A stretch of 23,022 nt of DNA from DASTOB01 sp035720425 (GTDB lineage: Bacteria; Chloroflexota; Limnocylindria; Limnocylindrales; CSP1-4). Below are positions 1-6,873 of this stretch, one piece after another. A program made the translations under genes and the position numbers. The stretch is from positions 1-23,022 of the forward strand of contig DASTOB010000174.1 in NCBI GenBank assembly GCA_035720425.1, given 5' to 3'. Position 1 is the stretch's first letter; each line of letters starts with the position of its first letter. The notes beneath the pieces are model-generated. The model saw nothing but the letters and a program-made list of their open reading frames with translations. It was not told the DNA's origin and did not search any database.

Positions 1-1
1 C

Positions 2-715
2 GGCTGTGGCCTGTGCGTCGCGGCGTGCAAGACCGAGAACGGGGTCACGGACGACCCGGAGTGCAATCGGACGTGGGTGGAACGGCACGTCGTCGGGGAG
101 GACGGGACCGTCCACGTCGAGTCGCCGGATGGGGGAATCCACGGGTTCGACGGGGAGGCGGAGAGCGCATCGGCCGCCCCTGGCGGCTCGGTTGCATCGG
201 GCGCTTCGGCCGCCCCTGGCGGCTCGGTTGCATCGGGCGCATCGGCCGCCCCTGGCGGCTCGGTTGCATCGGGCGCATCGGCCGCCTACTTCGTTCCACG
301 GCTGTGCATGCAGTGCGAGGAGTCGCCGTGCACGACCGTGTGCCCCGTCGGCGCGACGTATCGGACGCCGGACGGCGTGATCCTCGTCGACGAGGCACGC
401 TGCATCGGCTGCGGCTACTGCGTCACGGCCTGCCCCTACGGCGCGCGCTACATCGTCCCCGCCGCCGAAGGCGCGGCACGCGGCACGCCCGGCGTAGCCG
501 ACAAGTGCACGTGGTGCTACCACCGCCTCGCGCGCGGCCTCGAGCCGGCCTGTGTCGAGGTCTGCCCCGTGGGCGCGCGGCGCCTCGGCGATCGCAACGA
601 CCCCACGAGCCAGGTCGCCCGGCTCATCGCGGAGCACGACCCCCAGCCGCTCTGGCCGGAGTACGGGACGTTGCCGCGCGTGCTCTATCTCGGCCCGATC
701 CTCGAGGAGGCGTAG
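2..715 (+). CDS. NrfC/PsrB-like 4Fe-4S ferredoxin subunit (5' end outside window)
   Basis: This is the electron-transfer subunit of a complex iron-sulfur molybdoenzyme-type complex and normally passes electrons between a catalytic subunit and the NrfD membrane subunit. The reading frame is open from base 2, so the start and any export signal lie upstream. The visible part starts inside the first cluster motif (CGLCVAACK). It then has RLCMQCEESPCTTVCP, CIGCGYCVTACPYGAR and CTWCYHRL followed by PACVEVCPVGAR, which is the four-cluster arrangement of NrfC, PsrB and TtrB. Between the first and second motifs is a 12-residue repeat (ASAAPGGSVASG, three copies), described separately, in a loop that is short in the family. 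The stop is 3 bp before the NrfD-like gene, so the two are surely co-transcribed. The catalytic subunit is not visible, so the substrate (nitrite, polysulfide, tetrathionate, arsenate or a quinone-cytochrome exchange) cannot be assigned. Confidence 0.93.
   Translation, partial: GCGLCVAACKTENGVTDDPECNRTWVERHVVGEDGTVHVESPDGGIHGFDGEAESASAAPGGSVASGASAAPGGSVASGASAAPGGSVASGASAAYFVPRLCMQCEESPCTTVCPVGATYRTPDGVILVDEARCIGCGYCVTACPYGARYIVPAAEGAARGTPGVADKCTWCYHRLARGLEPACVEVCPVGARRLGDRNDPTSQVARLIAEHDPQPLWPEYGTLPRVLYLGPILEEA
167..286 (+). repeat. 36-bp in-frame tandem repeat, 3.3 copies
   Basis: Unit starts are at 167, 203 and 239, with a 12-bp partial copy at 275-286. The three full units differ at a single base (gctt versus gcat at the start of unit 2). 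The length is a multiple of three, so the array adds a 12-residue Ala/Gly/Ser unit (ASAAPGGSVASG) to the ferredoxin between cluster motifs without breaking the frame. The near-identity of the units points to recent expansion. Confidence 0.95.
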
Positions 716-718
716 CCG

Positions 719-2215
719 ATGCTCCTCGCCGGACGCCGGATCGTCGTGAACGGCCATGTCCTGCCGCTCGAGCCGCGGCACGCGGCGCGAACCGTGGTGG
801 ACGAGGTGCGGGCCATGCCGCTCCTCCTGCGCGTCTGGCTCGCGGCGCTCCTCGGCGTCGCCGCGGTCGCCGGGGTCGCGGCACTCATCGCGCTGCCGCC
901 GGGCTGGGAGGTGTTCGGCACGAGCCCGACGTTCGAGTGGGGCCTGCTCATCGTGGGCTACGTGTTCTTCGCGATCATGACGAGCGGCCTGTGCCTCGCG
1001 AGCTCGCTCGGGACCGTCTTCGGGATCGACCGATTCCGGCCGCTCGAGAAGCGCCACGCGATCCTCGCCGTGCTCAGCCTGACCGCCGCGTTCGGGATCA
1101 TCGCGCTCGACCTGCACTACCCGGTCCGGATGGTCCTGGGGGCCGTGCTGTCGCCGTCGCCGACGTCGCCGATGTGGTGGATGGGCGTCTTCTACGGCGG
1201 GTACCTCGTCATCCTGCTCGTCGAGGTCTGGTCGATGTTCTGGGACCGCCCGGTGATCCACGCGTGGGCGTGCACCGCCGCGGCCGGCATGGCCGTCGTT
1301 GCGCCGTTCACGCTGGGGGCGGTGTTCGCGGTCCTCGCCGCGCGACCGTCGTGGCACGGTCCGTTCACCCCGGTCCTCATGGTCGCGTCCGCGTTCCTCG
1401 CCGGGACGGCGCTGCTCACGATGGCCTTCGCGGTCGTCGGCCGGCTGGGGCTGGCCGGCCACGAGCGGTCGGAGCGGCTCGCCGTGCCGGGGCTCCGGAT
1501 GCTCCTTGGCGTGGGGCTGCTCGTGGTGGGTGTGCTCGTGGCGCGCGGCGTGCTCGTGGGGCTTGGCGGTGGGGAGCGCGGGCTCCGCGAGGCGACCGAG
1601 GCGGTGATCGCCGGCCCGCTGGCTTCGACGTTCTGGGTGGTCCGCGTCGGGCTGGGGCTCGCGGTTCCGCTCGCGCTCGTGGGGCTGCCGGTGGCGGCGG
1701 GGTGGATCGGCACGGTTCGGATCGGCCCCGTTCGGATCGGGCCCCTGCGGGTGATCCGCGGCAGCGGGTGGCTGGGGCTCGCCGGCGCCTGCGCGCTCGT
1801 CGGCGTGCTGGCCGACCGGTACCTGTTCGTGTCGGGCGGTCAGATCGCGCCGGTCACCGCGTCGGCCGGGGTGGTTACGCAGGGCTTCGCGGTTTATGCG
1901 CCGTCGCTCGTCGAGATCGGGATCGTGGCCGGGGCTGCGGCGTACGTCGCCCTCGGCTACACGCTCGCGGAGCGGTACCTCGACCTGCGCGAGTCCGACG
2001 TCCACGTGGGGTTCGTCCTCGCGCCGGTGGCGCGGGGGGCATGGCGGGTCGGGGTTCTGGGGGTCGCGCTGGGAGTGAGCCGCCTGCGGGTCGCGGCGAG
2101 ATGGGTCCACTTCTCCGCCGGGGAGCTGCGCAGCTGGATCACGGCCCGATGGCGGGCGCGAAGGCGGGCGAGCGTCGCCCCGGTGGACGACGATCCGGGC
2201 GGGCCGGAGTCGTGA
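719..2215 (+). CDS. NrfD/PsrC family integral membrane subunit
   Basis: The 498-residue polytopic protein is the quinone-interacting membrane anchor of the complex formed with the preceding ferredoxin subunit. Hydrophobic segments are at roughly residues 37-59, 73-93, 113-133, 154-175, 185-206, 217-242, 260-282, 303-330, 350-366 and 395-417. Family-like signatures are the DLHYPVRM segment followed by SPMWWMGVFYGGYL (about 131-163) and the C-terminal SLVEIGIVAGAAAYVALGY segment (about 396-414). A small 15-bp duplication at 1715-1744 gives VRIGPVRIGP in a loop. Residues 430-498 form a soluble, Arg-rich tail. The ATG lies 3 bp after the ferredoxin stop, and GAGGAGG just before that stop is a good ribosome-binding site. 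Direction of quinone chemistry is unknown. A Psr, Ttr or Qrc-like role all remain possible. Confidence 0.9.
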   Translation: MLLAGRRIVVNGHVLPLEPRHAARTVVDEVRAMPLLLRVWLAALLGVAAVAGVAALIALPPGWEVFGTSPTFEWGLLIVGYVFFAIMTSGLCLASSLGTVFGIDRFRPLEKRHAILAVLSLTAAFGIIALDLHYPVRMVLGAVLSPSPTSPMWWMGVFYGGYLVILLVEVWSMFWDRPVIHAWACTAAAGMAVVAPFTLGAVFAVLAARPSWHGPFTPVLMVASAFLAGTALLTMAFAVVGRLGLAGHERSERLAVPGLRMLLGVGLLVVGVLVARGVLVGLGGGERGLREATEAVIAGPLASTFWVVRVGLGLAVPLALVGLPVAAGWIGTVRIGPVRIGPLRVIRGSGWLGLAGACALVGVLADRYLFVSGGQIAPVTASAGVVTQGFAVYAPSLVEIGIVAGAAAYVALGYTLAERYLDLRESDVHVGFVLAPVARGAWRVGVLGVALGVSRLRVAARWVHFSAGELRSWITARWRARRRASVAPVDDDPGGPES

Positions 2216-2784
2216 CCGCGCGGCTGTACGTCGTCGTGGTCGGGCTCCTCGCGGTGGCCGCCGGGGTCCTGCTCGCCGCAGTGCTCGTGGCGGTCGGGGT
2301 CCGCGTGCCCTCGTCGTCGGTCGTGGTGCCGGATGACTCACCGGCTCCGTCCGGCAGCGGGGCGGTCCACGCGCTCATGGCCGTCCCCATCCCGGCCGAC
2401 GCGGACTGCTCCGCCTGCCACCTCGGGGGCGGGACGGCGAGCATCCGCGACATCCCGGCGATGGCCCACGCCGTCGAGGGCTGGCGCAACTGCACCGCGT
2501 GCCACTCCGACGACAGCCTCGTCCCGACGGCGCCCGGACACACGGGGATCGGCAGGCAGCTCTGCCTTGCCTGTCACGAGGCCGCCGCCCCGGGCGCGTC
2601 CGCGCTGCCGCGGCCGCATCACGTGGTCGCCGGCACCTCGTGCGTCACCTGTCACGGTTCCGAGGCGCCGCTCCCGACCGACATGGCCGGCCGCAACAAC
2701 TGCTGGATCTGTCACCCGGACGCGGACTCCGAGGCGCTGTTCGGCACACCACGACCGAGTCCGACACCTGCCCCGAGTCCATAG
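2212..2784 (+). CDS. Membrane-anchored pentaheme cytochrome c
   Basis: The GTG start overlaps the NrfD stop as GTGA, implying translational coupling. The 190-residue product has an uncleaved-looking hydrophobic helix at residues 5-30, a Ser/Pro-rich spacer, then five CXXCH motifs with first cysteines at 66, 94, 118, 144 and 164, and a short Pro/Thr/Ser tail. It should sit outside the membrane and exchange electrons with the NrfD-ferredoxin module. A cytochrome partner for an NrfD complex is known from Qrc and alternative complex III, but the order here (ferredoxin, NrfD, pentaheme) and the small size do not let me name a specific system. Heme attachment presumably depends on the Ccs proteins encoded at 5313-10123. 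Confidence 0.9.
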   Translation: MTARLYVVVVGLLAVAAGVLLAAVLVAVGVRVPSSSVVVPDDSPAPSGSGAVHALMAVPIPADADCSACHLGGGTASIRDIPAMAHAVEGWRNCTACHSDDSLVPTAPGHTGIGRQLCLACHEAAAPGASALPRPHHVVAGTSCVTCHGSEAPLPTDMAGRNNCWICHPDADSEALFGTPRPSPTPAPSP

Positions 2785-3060
2785 GGAGGGGCGTGCGGGG
2801 GTGACGCATCAGGCTCGCTGTCGGACCTCGTGACGATGGGGTCGTCACGTTCGGGGCAGGGCGAGCCTTAGGCCGACCCGTGGGCGTGGCGGAGGCACGC
2901 CTATCGGCCGTCGAGGGGCCAGGTGACGATCGGGTCGTCACCGCGGGCGACAGGTGTTGGCTCGGACGGCTTATCGGCCGATTAGCCCGGGATCTGACGA
3001 TGGGGTCGTTACGGAGCGGGTCAGGTCATGCCAACGGGACGCCGCGGAAGGTGGCGCCGC
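2785..3060. promoter_or_regulatory. Convergent intergenic spacer with three dyad motifs
   Basis: This spacer lies between the stops of the convergent pentaheme and PCYCGC genes. It holds three copies of a hairpin-forming dyad with core TGACGA-5 nt-TCGTCA. Copy 1 at 2830-2848 has a perfect 7-bp stem and copy 2 at 2922-2942 a perfect 8-bp stem. Copy 3 at 2995-3011 has one change that would still pair as G-U in plus-strand RNA. A second short motif, TATCGGCCG, lies between successive copies (2902-2910 and 2972-2980). There is no T-run after any stem, so a classical intrinsic terminator is not shown. I see no coding region here. Confidence 0.75.
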
Positions 3061-3660
3061 TCAGGCCGGCGGCAACTCCGTGTTCGTGCCGGGTGCGCCG
3101 GTGTCGCCGAACGACGCGTCAACCGCCTGACGGATCGCTCCGAAGGAAGCCCCCTCGGCGAGCATCCGCTTGGCCATCAGCGCGGTGTCGACGCACACGA
3201 CGCAGTACGACGCGTGCTCCTCGAACGAGATGCCCATCCCGGCCTGGCGCGGCCGAAGGAAGCAGTCGAGGTTGCTGCGATGGTCCATCGCCACGCAACC
3301 GCAGTAGCACGGCATGTACTGGAGCAGGTCGGGTCGGGTCAGCGCGAAGGCATAGGCCTCGCTCGTGGCCGCGCCGTTGCCGTCGACATAGGCGGGCCGG
3401 GCGGCCCAGGCGGCGGACATGTCGGCTGCGGTCATCGGCATCCCGTGGGCCATGAGGGTCGGCCCATGGGTCGACGGAGCCCCGCCGCCCCCGGCCGCTC
3501 CCCCGTTCCCTCCCCCGCCGGGCGACCCGTCCGACGTGGAGCACCCGGCGGTCACGGCTCCCGCGAGCGCGCCGAGCAGCATGATCGAGAGCAGGCCGGC
3601 GGCCGGGAACGGCGTCCGGCGGACGATCGGGCGCGAAGTGGGCATCGGTCGCGAGGTCAT
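3061..3660 (-). CDS. PCYCGC-motif lipoprotein
   Basis: The product is 199 residues. The start ATG at 3660 has a strong ribosome-binding site (GGAAGGGAGA) about 6 nt upstream, which rules out the longer upstream reading. Residues 20-40 are a lipoprotein signal ending VTAGC, with Cys40 as the likely lipidated residue, followed by a Gly/Ser-rich linker. The body matches the PCYCGC family (PF13798): MPCYCGC at 117-122, then DHRSNLDCF with Cys133, then HASYCVVC with Cys153 and Cys156. The function of this family is unknown. The clustered Cys and His residues could bind a metal or be redox-active, which is inference. It is the last gene of the maturation-cytochrome operon, 20 bp after the decaheme gene, which suggests an accessory role in cytochrome assembly or metal delivery outside the membrane. 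Confidence 0.88.
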   Translation of the reverse strand: MTSRPMPTSRPIVRRTPFPAAGLLSIMLLGALAGAVTAGCSTSDGSPGGGGNGGAAGGGGAPSTHGPTLMAHGMPMTAADMSAAWAARPAYVDGNGAATSEAYAFALTRPDLLQYMPCYCGCVAMDHRSNLDCFLRPRQAGMGISFEEHASYCVVCVDTALMAKRMLAEGASFGAIRQAVDASFGDTGAPGTNTELPPA

Positions 3661-3680
3661 GACACGTCTCCCTTCCTGGT

Positions 3681-5309
3681 TCACGGAACGATGGACAACA
3701 GCGGCCAGGCGAGGCCCGGCGGACCGGTCGACTCCCGGCGCGGCGGCAGCAGGCCGGTCGCGCCGTCGGCGAACGGCTGGCTGCCCGGCAGCACGGGCTC
3801 GGTGTGGCAGCGCGCGCAGTAGACGGGCTGGTGGCAGTAGGCGCACGCCTCCGCCCCGCTCGCCCGCGTCACCTCGGCGTGGTTGAGGAGCATCTCGTCG
3901 TGGTCGACGGTCACGGCGCCGGTGTCGTGGCAGTTCGCGCAGTAGTCGCGGGCATGGCACTCGCCGCACGACTGCGCGCCCGGGTCGATGTCGAGCGCGA
4001 CGTCGCGGTGGTTGAACACGAACAGGGTGTCGTCGTGGGTCGGCGGCGGTTCGCCGAGCGGCAGGCTGGCGACCTCGCGCCCGATCTGCGGGAACGTATG
4101 GCACGTGTCGCACGACGACGGGATGGCCTCGGTCGTCACGGCCCCGTCCCGAACGAGGAAGTGCCCGCCATCGTGGCAGCGGAAGCATCCCGGGAAGTCG
4201 GTGTGGCCGAGGTTGTCGGGATAGGTCAGCGCCGTGACCCGCATCTCCGGCGTCGCTGCACTCCGGTACAGGACCTTGAGCCGGGCGACGGCCTGGTTGA
4301 TTGAGATCGCGCGATGCTCGGCCTCGTCCGGGTAGCGGAGGGCGTAGAAGTCGCGCAGCTTGTCGATCTCGCGGTCGGCCGTCTCCTGGTCCGGGAATCC
4401 GGCCCACAGCAGGCGCATCGCCTCGCGTTTGAGGTACGGCAGCCACGGATCGAGGAACCCGGAGGCGAGATCGCGGTCGACCGCCTGGCGCGGATTCGGG
4501 ATGGGGTGCCCGGCGCGGTTGTGGCAGTCGATGCAGTTCATCCGGCTCGGCTCGACGCCGGCGAGCACCGCGTCGATGTCCGGCCGGACGTCGCTCGCGA
4601 CGCGGATCCGGTCCTGGGCGATGAACTCGCGCTCGGCGCCGTTCTCGTCCGTGACGCGGACCCACTCGATCGATTGCGCGCCCGCGTCGCTCGCGACGTA
4701 CTCGACGTCGGCGAGGACGTGCCAGTGGACGCTCCGGCTCACGTCGAAGACGTCACCGCCGCCGGGCCGGATCATGAGCCCCACGAACTGGCGGGTGTTC
4801 GACTCGTCCTCGGTGTACTGCGTGCGCGTCTTGAGCTGGGCGAGGGCGAACCGCTCGACCGTGTGGCAGCGCATGCACGTGTCGGTCGGCGACGGCAGGT
4901 TGTCGTGGTCAGGCGGCGGGACGGGCTTGGGGTAGAGGCCCAGGATCACCTGGGCGAGCTGCTTCGTGCCGTTCGCCTTGGCCTTGATCCAGCCGGCGAC
5001 GCCGGGCTCCACGTGGCACTCGGCGCAGGCGACCTCACGGTGTGGGCCGGCCTCGTACGCCGCGAGCTCCGGGCCCATCTGGTGGCAGCGGCCGCAGAAG
5101 TCGGCCGTCTCGGTCCAGTGGATGAGCGCGCCACCGGTGAACGCGGCGGCGGCGCCGACGCCGGAAAGGACGAGGAGCAGGGCGAAGATGCCGCGCCGGG
5201 AGTGGGGCCAGCGGATGCGCGACGCCAGCCGGCGGAGGGGGCCGAGCAGACGGGGGCGGCCGAACCGGCCCGGTGGGGCGGTCTCGCCCGGCAGCTCCGG
5301 CTCGGCCAT
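3681..5309 (-). CDS. NapC/NirT-type decaheme cytochrome c
   Basis: The 542-residue protein has a basic cytoplasmic N-terminus, one membrane helix at about residues 41-66, and a NapC/NirT-like quinol-oxidising head where CGRCH (Cys72) directly follows the helix. Further CXXCH motifs start at Cys 95, 145, 259, 375, 400, 448, 457, 489 and 498, ten in all. NapC and NirT proteins usually have four hemes, so this is a NapC-like head fused to a longer multiheme body. The segment between hemes 3 and 4 is a 110-residue non-heme insertion. NapC-family proteins take electrons from menaquinol and hand them to extracytoplasmic cytochromes, and I infer the same role here. The gene sits 3 bp after resA and 20 bp before the PCYCGC gene. 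No strong ribosome-binding site is visible, so translation may be coupled to resA. Confidence 0.92.
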   Translation of the reverse strand: MAEPELPGETAPPGRFGRPRLLGPLRRLASRIRWPHSRRGIFALLLVLSGVGAAAAFTGGALIHWTETADFCGRCHQMGPELAAYEAGPHREVACAECHVEPGVAGWIKAKANGTKQLAQVILGLYPKPVPPPDHDNLPSPTDTCMRCHTVERFALAQLKTRTQYTEDESNTRQFVGLMIRPGGGDVFDVSRSVHWHVLADVEYVASDAGAQSIEWVRVTDENGAEREFIAQDRIRVASDVRPDIDAVLAGVEPSRMNCIDCHNRAGHPIPNPRQAVDRDLASGFLDPWLPYLKREAMRLLWAGFPDQETADREIDKLRDFYALRYPDEAEHRAISINQAVARLKVLYRSAATPEMRVTALTYPDNLGHTDFPGCFRCHDGGHFLVRDGAVTTEAIPSSCDTCHTFPQIGREVASLPLGEPPPTHDDTLFVFNHRDVALDIDPGAQSCGECHARDYCANCHDTGAVTVDHDEMLLNHAEVTRASGAEACAYCHQPVYCARCHTEPVLPGSQPFADGATGLLPPRRESTGPPGLAWPLLSIVP

Positions 5310-5312
5310 CGG

Positions 5313-5930
5313 TCAGTCCAGGATTCCCTGGACGAGGCGGTCCATCTCGTCGGCCTGGAGTCCGCCAAGGCGAACTTCGCGGATCGTGCCGTCACGGCCG
5401 ATGAAGTAGTGGGTGGGGATGCCGAGGATGTGGTAGCCGGCGGCGATCCGGTCACGCGGGTCGGCGATCATCCGGAACGTCAGGCCGATGCGTTCCGCGT
5501 ACTCGCGGACCGCCGCGTCGTCCTCCTCGATGAACACGCCGACGACGACCAGGCCCTGCGCGGCGTAGCGCGCGTACGTCGCCTGGAGATCCGGCGATTC
5601 GGCCCGGCAATCGCCGCACCAGCTCGCCCCGAACGTGAGCCAGACCGGCTGCCCCGTGAACTCGGTCAGGCGGATCGCCGCCCCGGCGACGTCGACCCCG
5701 TCGAAGTCCGGCGGCACCTGGCCGGCCTGCGGCGGACCGCCGGGACCGGCCTCGATGTCGACGGCGGTGAGGCCGGCGCCGGCCGGCTGGTCGATGTACC
5801 ACGCCACGGCAGTGACGAGGACGGCCGTGACCGCCATGACGAGGATCGTCCGGATCCGCGGATCGATCCCCGACGATCGCTCGCCGGGCGCCGCGACGCC
5901 GGTCCCGGTGGCGATCCTGCCGGCACTCAT
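5313..5930 (-). CDS. resA: ResA/TlpA-like membrane-tethered thioredoxin
   Basis: The 205-residue protein has an N-terminal membrane helix (about 28-46) and an external thioredoxin-fold domain. The active site reads ASWCGDC (Cys105 and Cys108), followed by the cis-proline motif IPT (Pro172). ResA proteins reduce the disulfide in apocytochrome CXXCH motifs so heme can be attached. CGDC differs from the CEPC of Bacillus ResA and may shift the redox potential. The ATG at 5930 has GAGGAG 6 nt upstream. It lies between ccsB (42 bp) and the decaheme gene (3 bp) in the same operon. A general TlpA-type oxidoreductase is an alternative, but the neighbouring ccsB, resB and ccdA favour the cytochrome role. 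Confidence 0.92.
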   Translation of the reverse strand: MSAGRIATGTGVAAPGERSSGIDPRIRTILVMAVTAVLVTAVAWYIDQPAGAGLTAVDIEAGPGGPPQAGQVPPDFDGVDVAGAAIRLTEFTGQPVWLTFGASWCGDCRAESPDLQATYARYAAQGLVVVGVFIEEDDAAVREYAERIGLTFRMIADPRDRIAAGYHILGIPTHYFIGRDGTIREVRLGGLQADEMDRLVQGILD

Positions 5931-5972
5931 CTGCCGCTCCTCGCCCGGCCCTCCACGCGTCCCACCGGCGAC

Positions 5973-6857
5973 TCAGCCCAGGCCGGCGTAGCTGTGAAGC
6001 CCGCCGAAGAACAGGTTGCCGAAGTACGTGAACAGGGTTGCGGCGAAGCCGAGCAGGAGCAGGGCGGCCGCCCACGTCCCGCGCCAGCCGCGGACGACCC
6101 GCGCGTGGAGGTAGGCGCCGTAGATGAGCCACGTCACGAATGACGCGGTCTCCTTGGGGTCCCAGCTCCAATAGCGGCCCCAGGCGATGTCCGCCCACAC
6201 CGCGCCGAGCACGATCGTGAGCGTCAGGAACGGGAAGCCGACGACGATCGAGCGATAGCCGATCTCGTCGAGGACGCCCGGCTTGGGCAGGCCCCAGCGG
6301 CCGCCCTCCGGCTGGACGAGGTAGAGGATCGCCGCCGCAAACGCGACGGTGAACGAGCCATAGGCGACGATCGCAACGGCGACGTGGACGGTGAGGAGCA
6401 GGTTGTTCTGGAGTGCCGGAACGAGCGGCTCGATGGTCGAGGGGATCGTCGTCGCGTAGGCCATCAGCGCGATCGCGACGGGCAGGGCGACGAGGGCGAG
6501 GAGGCGCTGGTGGTAGCGCCGCTCGAACCACAGATAGGCGACGAGGATTCCCCACGCGAAGGCGACCGAGAACTCGTACATGTTGGCGAACGGGCCGTGC
6601 CCGGTGGCGAACGTCCGGAACACGAGCGACGCGGTCAGCGCGGCGGCGGCGAGCCACGCCAGGAGCGTGGCGTACAGGCCGATCGAGGCCGTCCGGGGGC
6701 CGGCCGAAAAGCCGATCGTCCGGCCGGTCATCGCGGCCGGCGAGGTCTGCAGCCGCGCCGCGCGCAGCCCGGAGGCGGCGTAGGCGACCGAGGTGATGAG
6801 GGCGAGGATGGCGCTCAGGCCTCCCGCCACGAATGCGTACTCCGAGAGCTTGTACAT
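5973..6857 (-). CDS. ccsB: System II cytochrome c synthetase subunit CcsB/ResC
   Basis: This 294-residue polytopic protein is the heme-handling half of System II cytochrome c synthetase. It carries the tryptophan-rich WWD region (WADIAWGRYWSWDPKET, residues 221-237) and the conserved segment GHGPFANMYEFSVAFAWG (86-103). Histidines at 87, 158, 251 and 288 sit where the family has heme-ligating or conserved histidines. With ResB it carries heme across the membrane and attaches it to CXXCH motifs. The ATG at 6857 is preceded by AAGGAGG with 5 nt spacing, and the gene follows resB by 16 bp. The product is encoded beside several multiheme cytochromes that it would be needed to mature. Confidence 0.95.
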   Translation of the reverse strand: MYKLSEYAFVAGGLSAILALITSVAYAASGLRAARLQTSPAAMTGRTIGFSAGPRTASIGLYATLLAWLAAAALTASLVFRTFATGHGPFANMYEFSVAFAWGILVAYLWFERRYHQRLLALVALPVAIALMAYATTIPSTIEPLVPALQNNLLLTVHVAVAIVAYGSFTVAFAAAILYLVQPEGGRWGLPKPGVLDEIGYRSIVVGFPFLTLTIVLGAVWADIAWGRYWSWDPKETASFVTWLIYGAYLHARVVRGWRGTWAAALLLLGFAATLFTYFGNLFFGGLHSYAGLG

Positions 6858-6873
6858 GGTGTCCTCCTTCCCT

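Noticed and set aside
167..286. CRISPR array, because the repeat unit is 36 bp
   Set aside because: Units are directly adjacent with no spacers and are read in frame within a ferredoxin gene.
3061..4665. PCYCGC protein fused to a longer upstream part
   Set aside because: The upstream part is an out-of-frame reading of the decaheme gene. The ATG at 3660 has its own strong ribosome-binding site and starts a lipoprotein signal.
4314..6143. Long plus-strand open frame of 609 codons
   Set aside because: It lies antisense to the decaheme, ResA and CcsB genes, is rich in Arg/Asp/Gly/Ala without domains, and is a by-product of high GC on the opposite strand.
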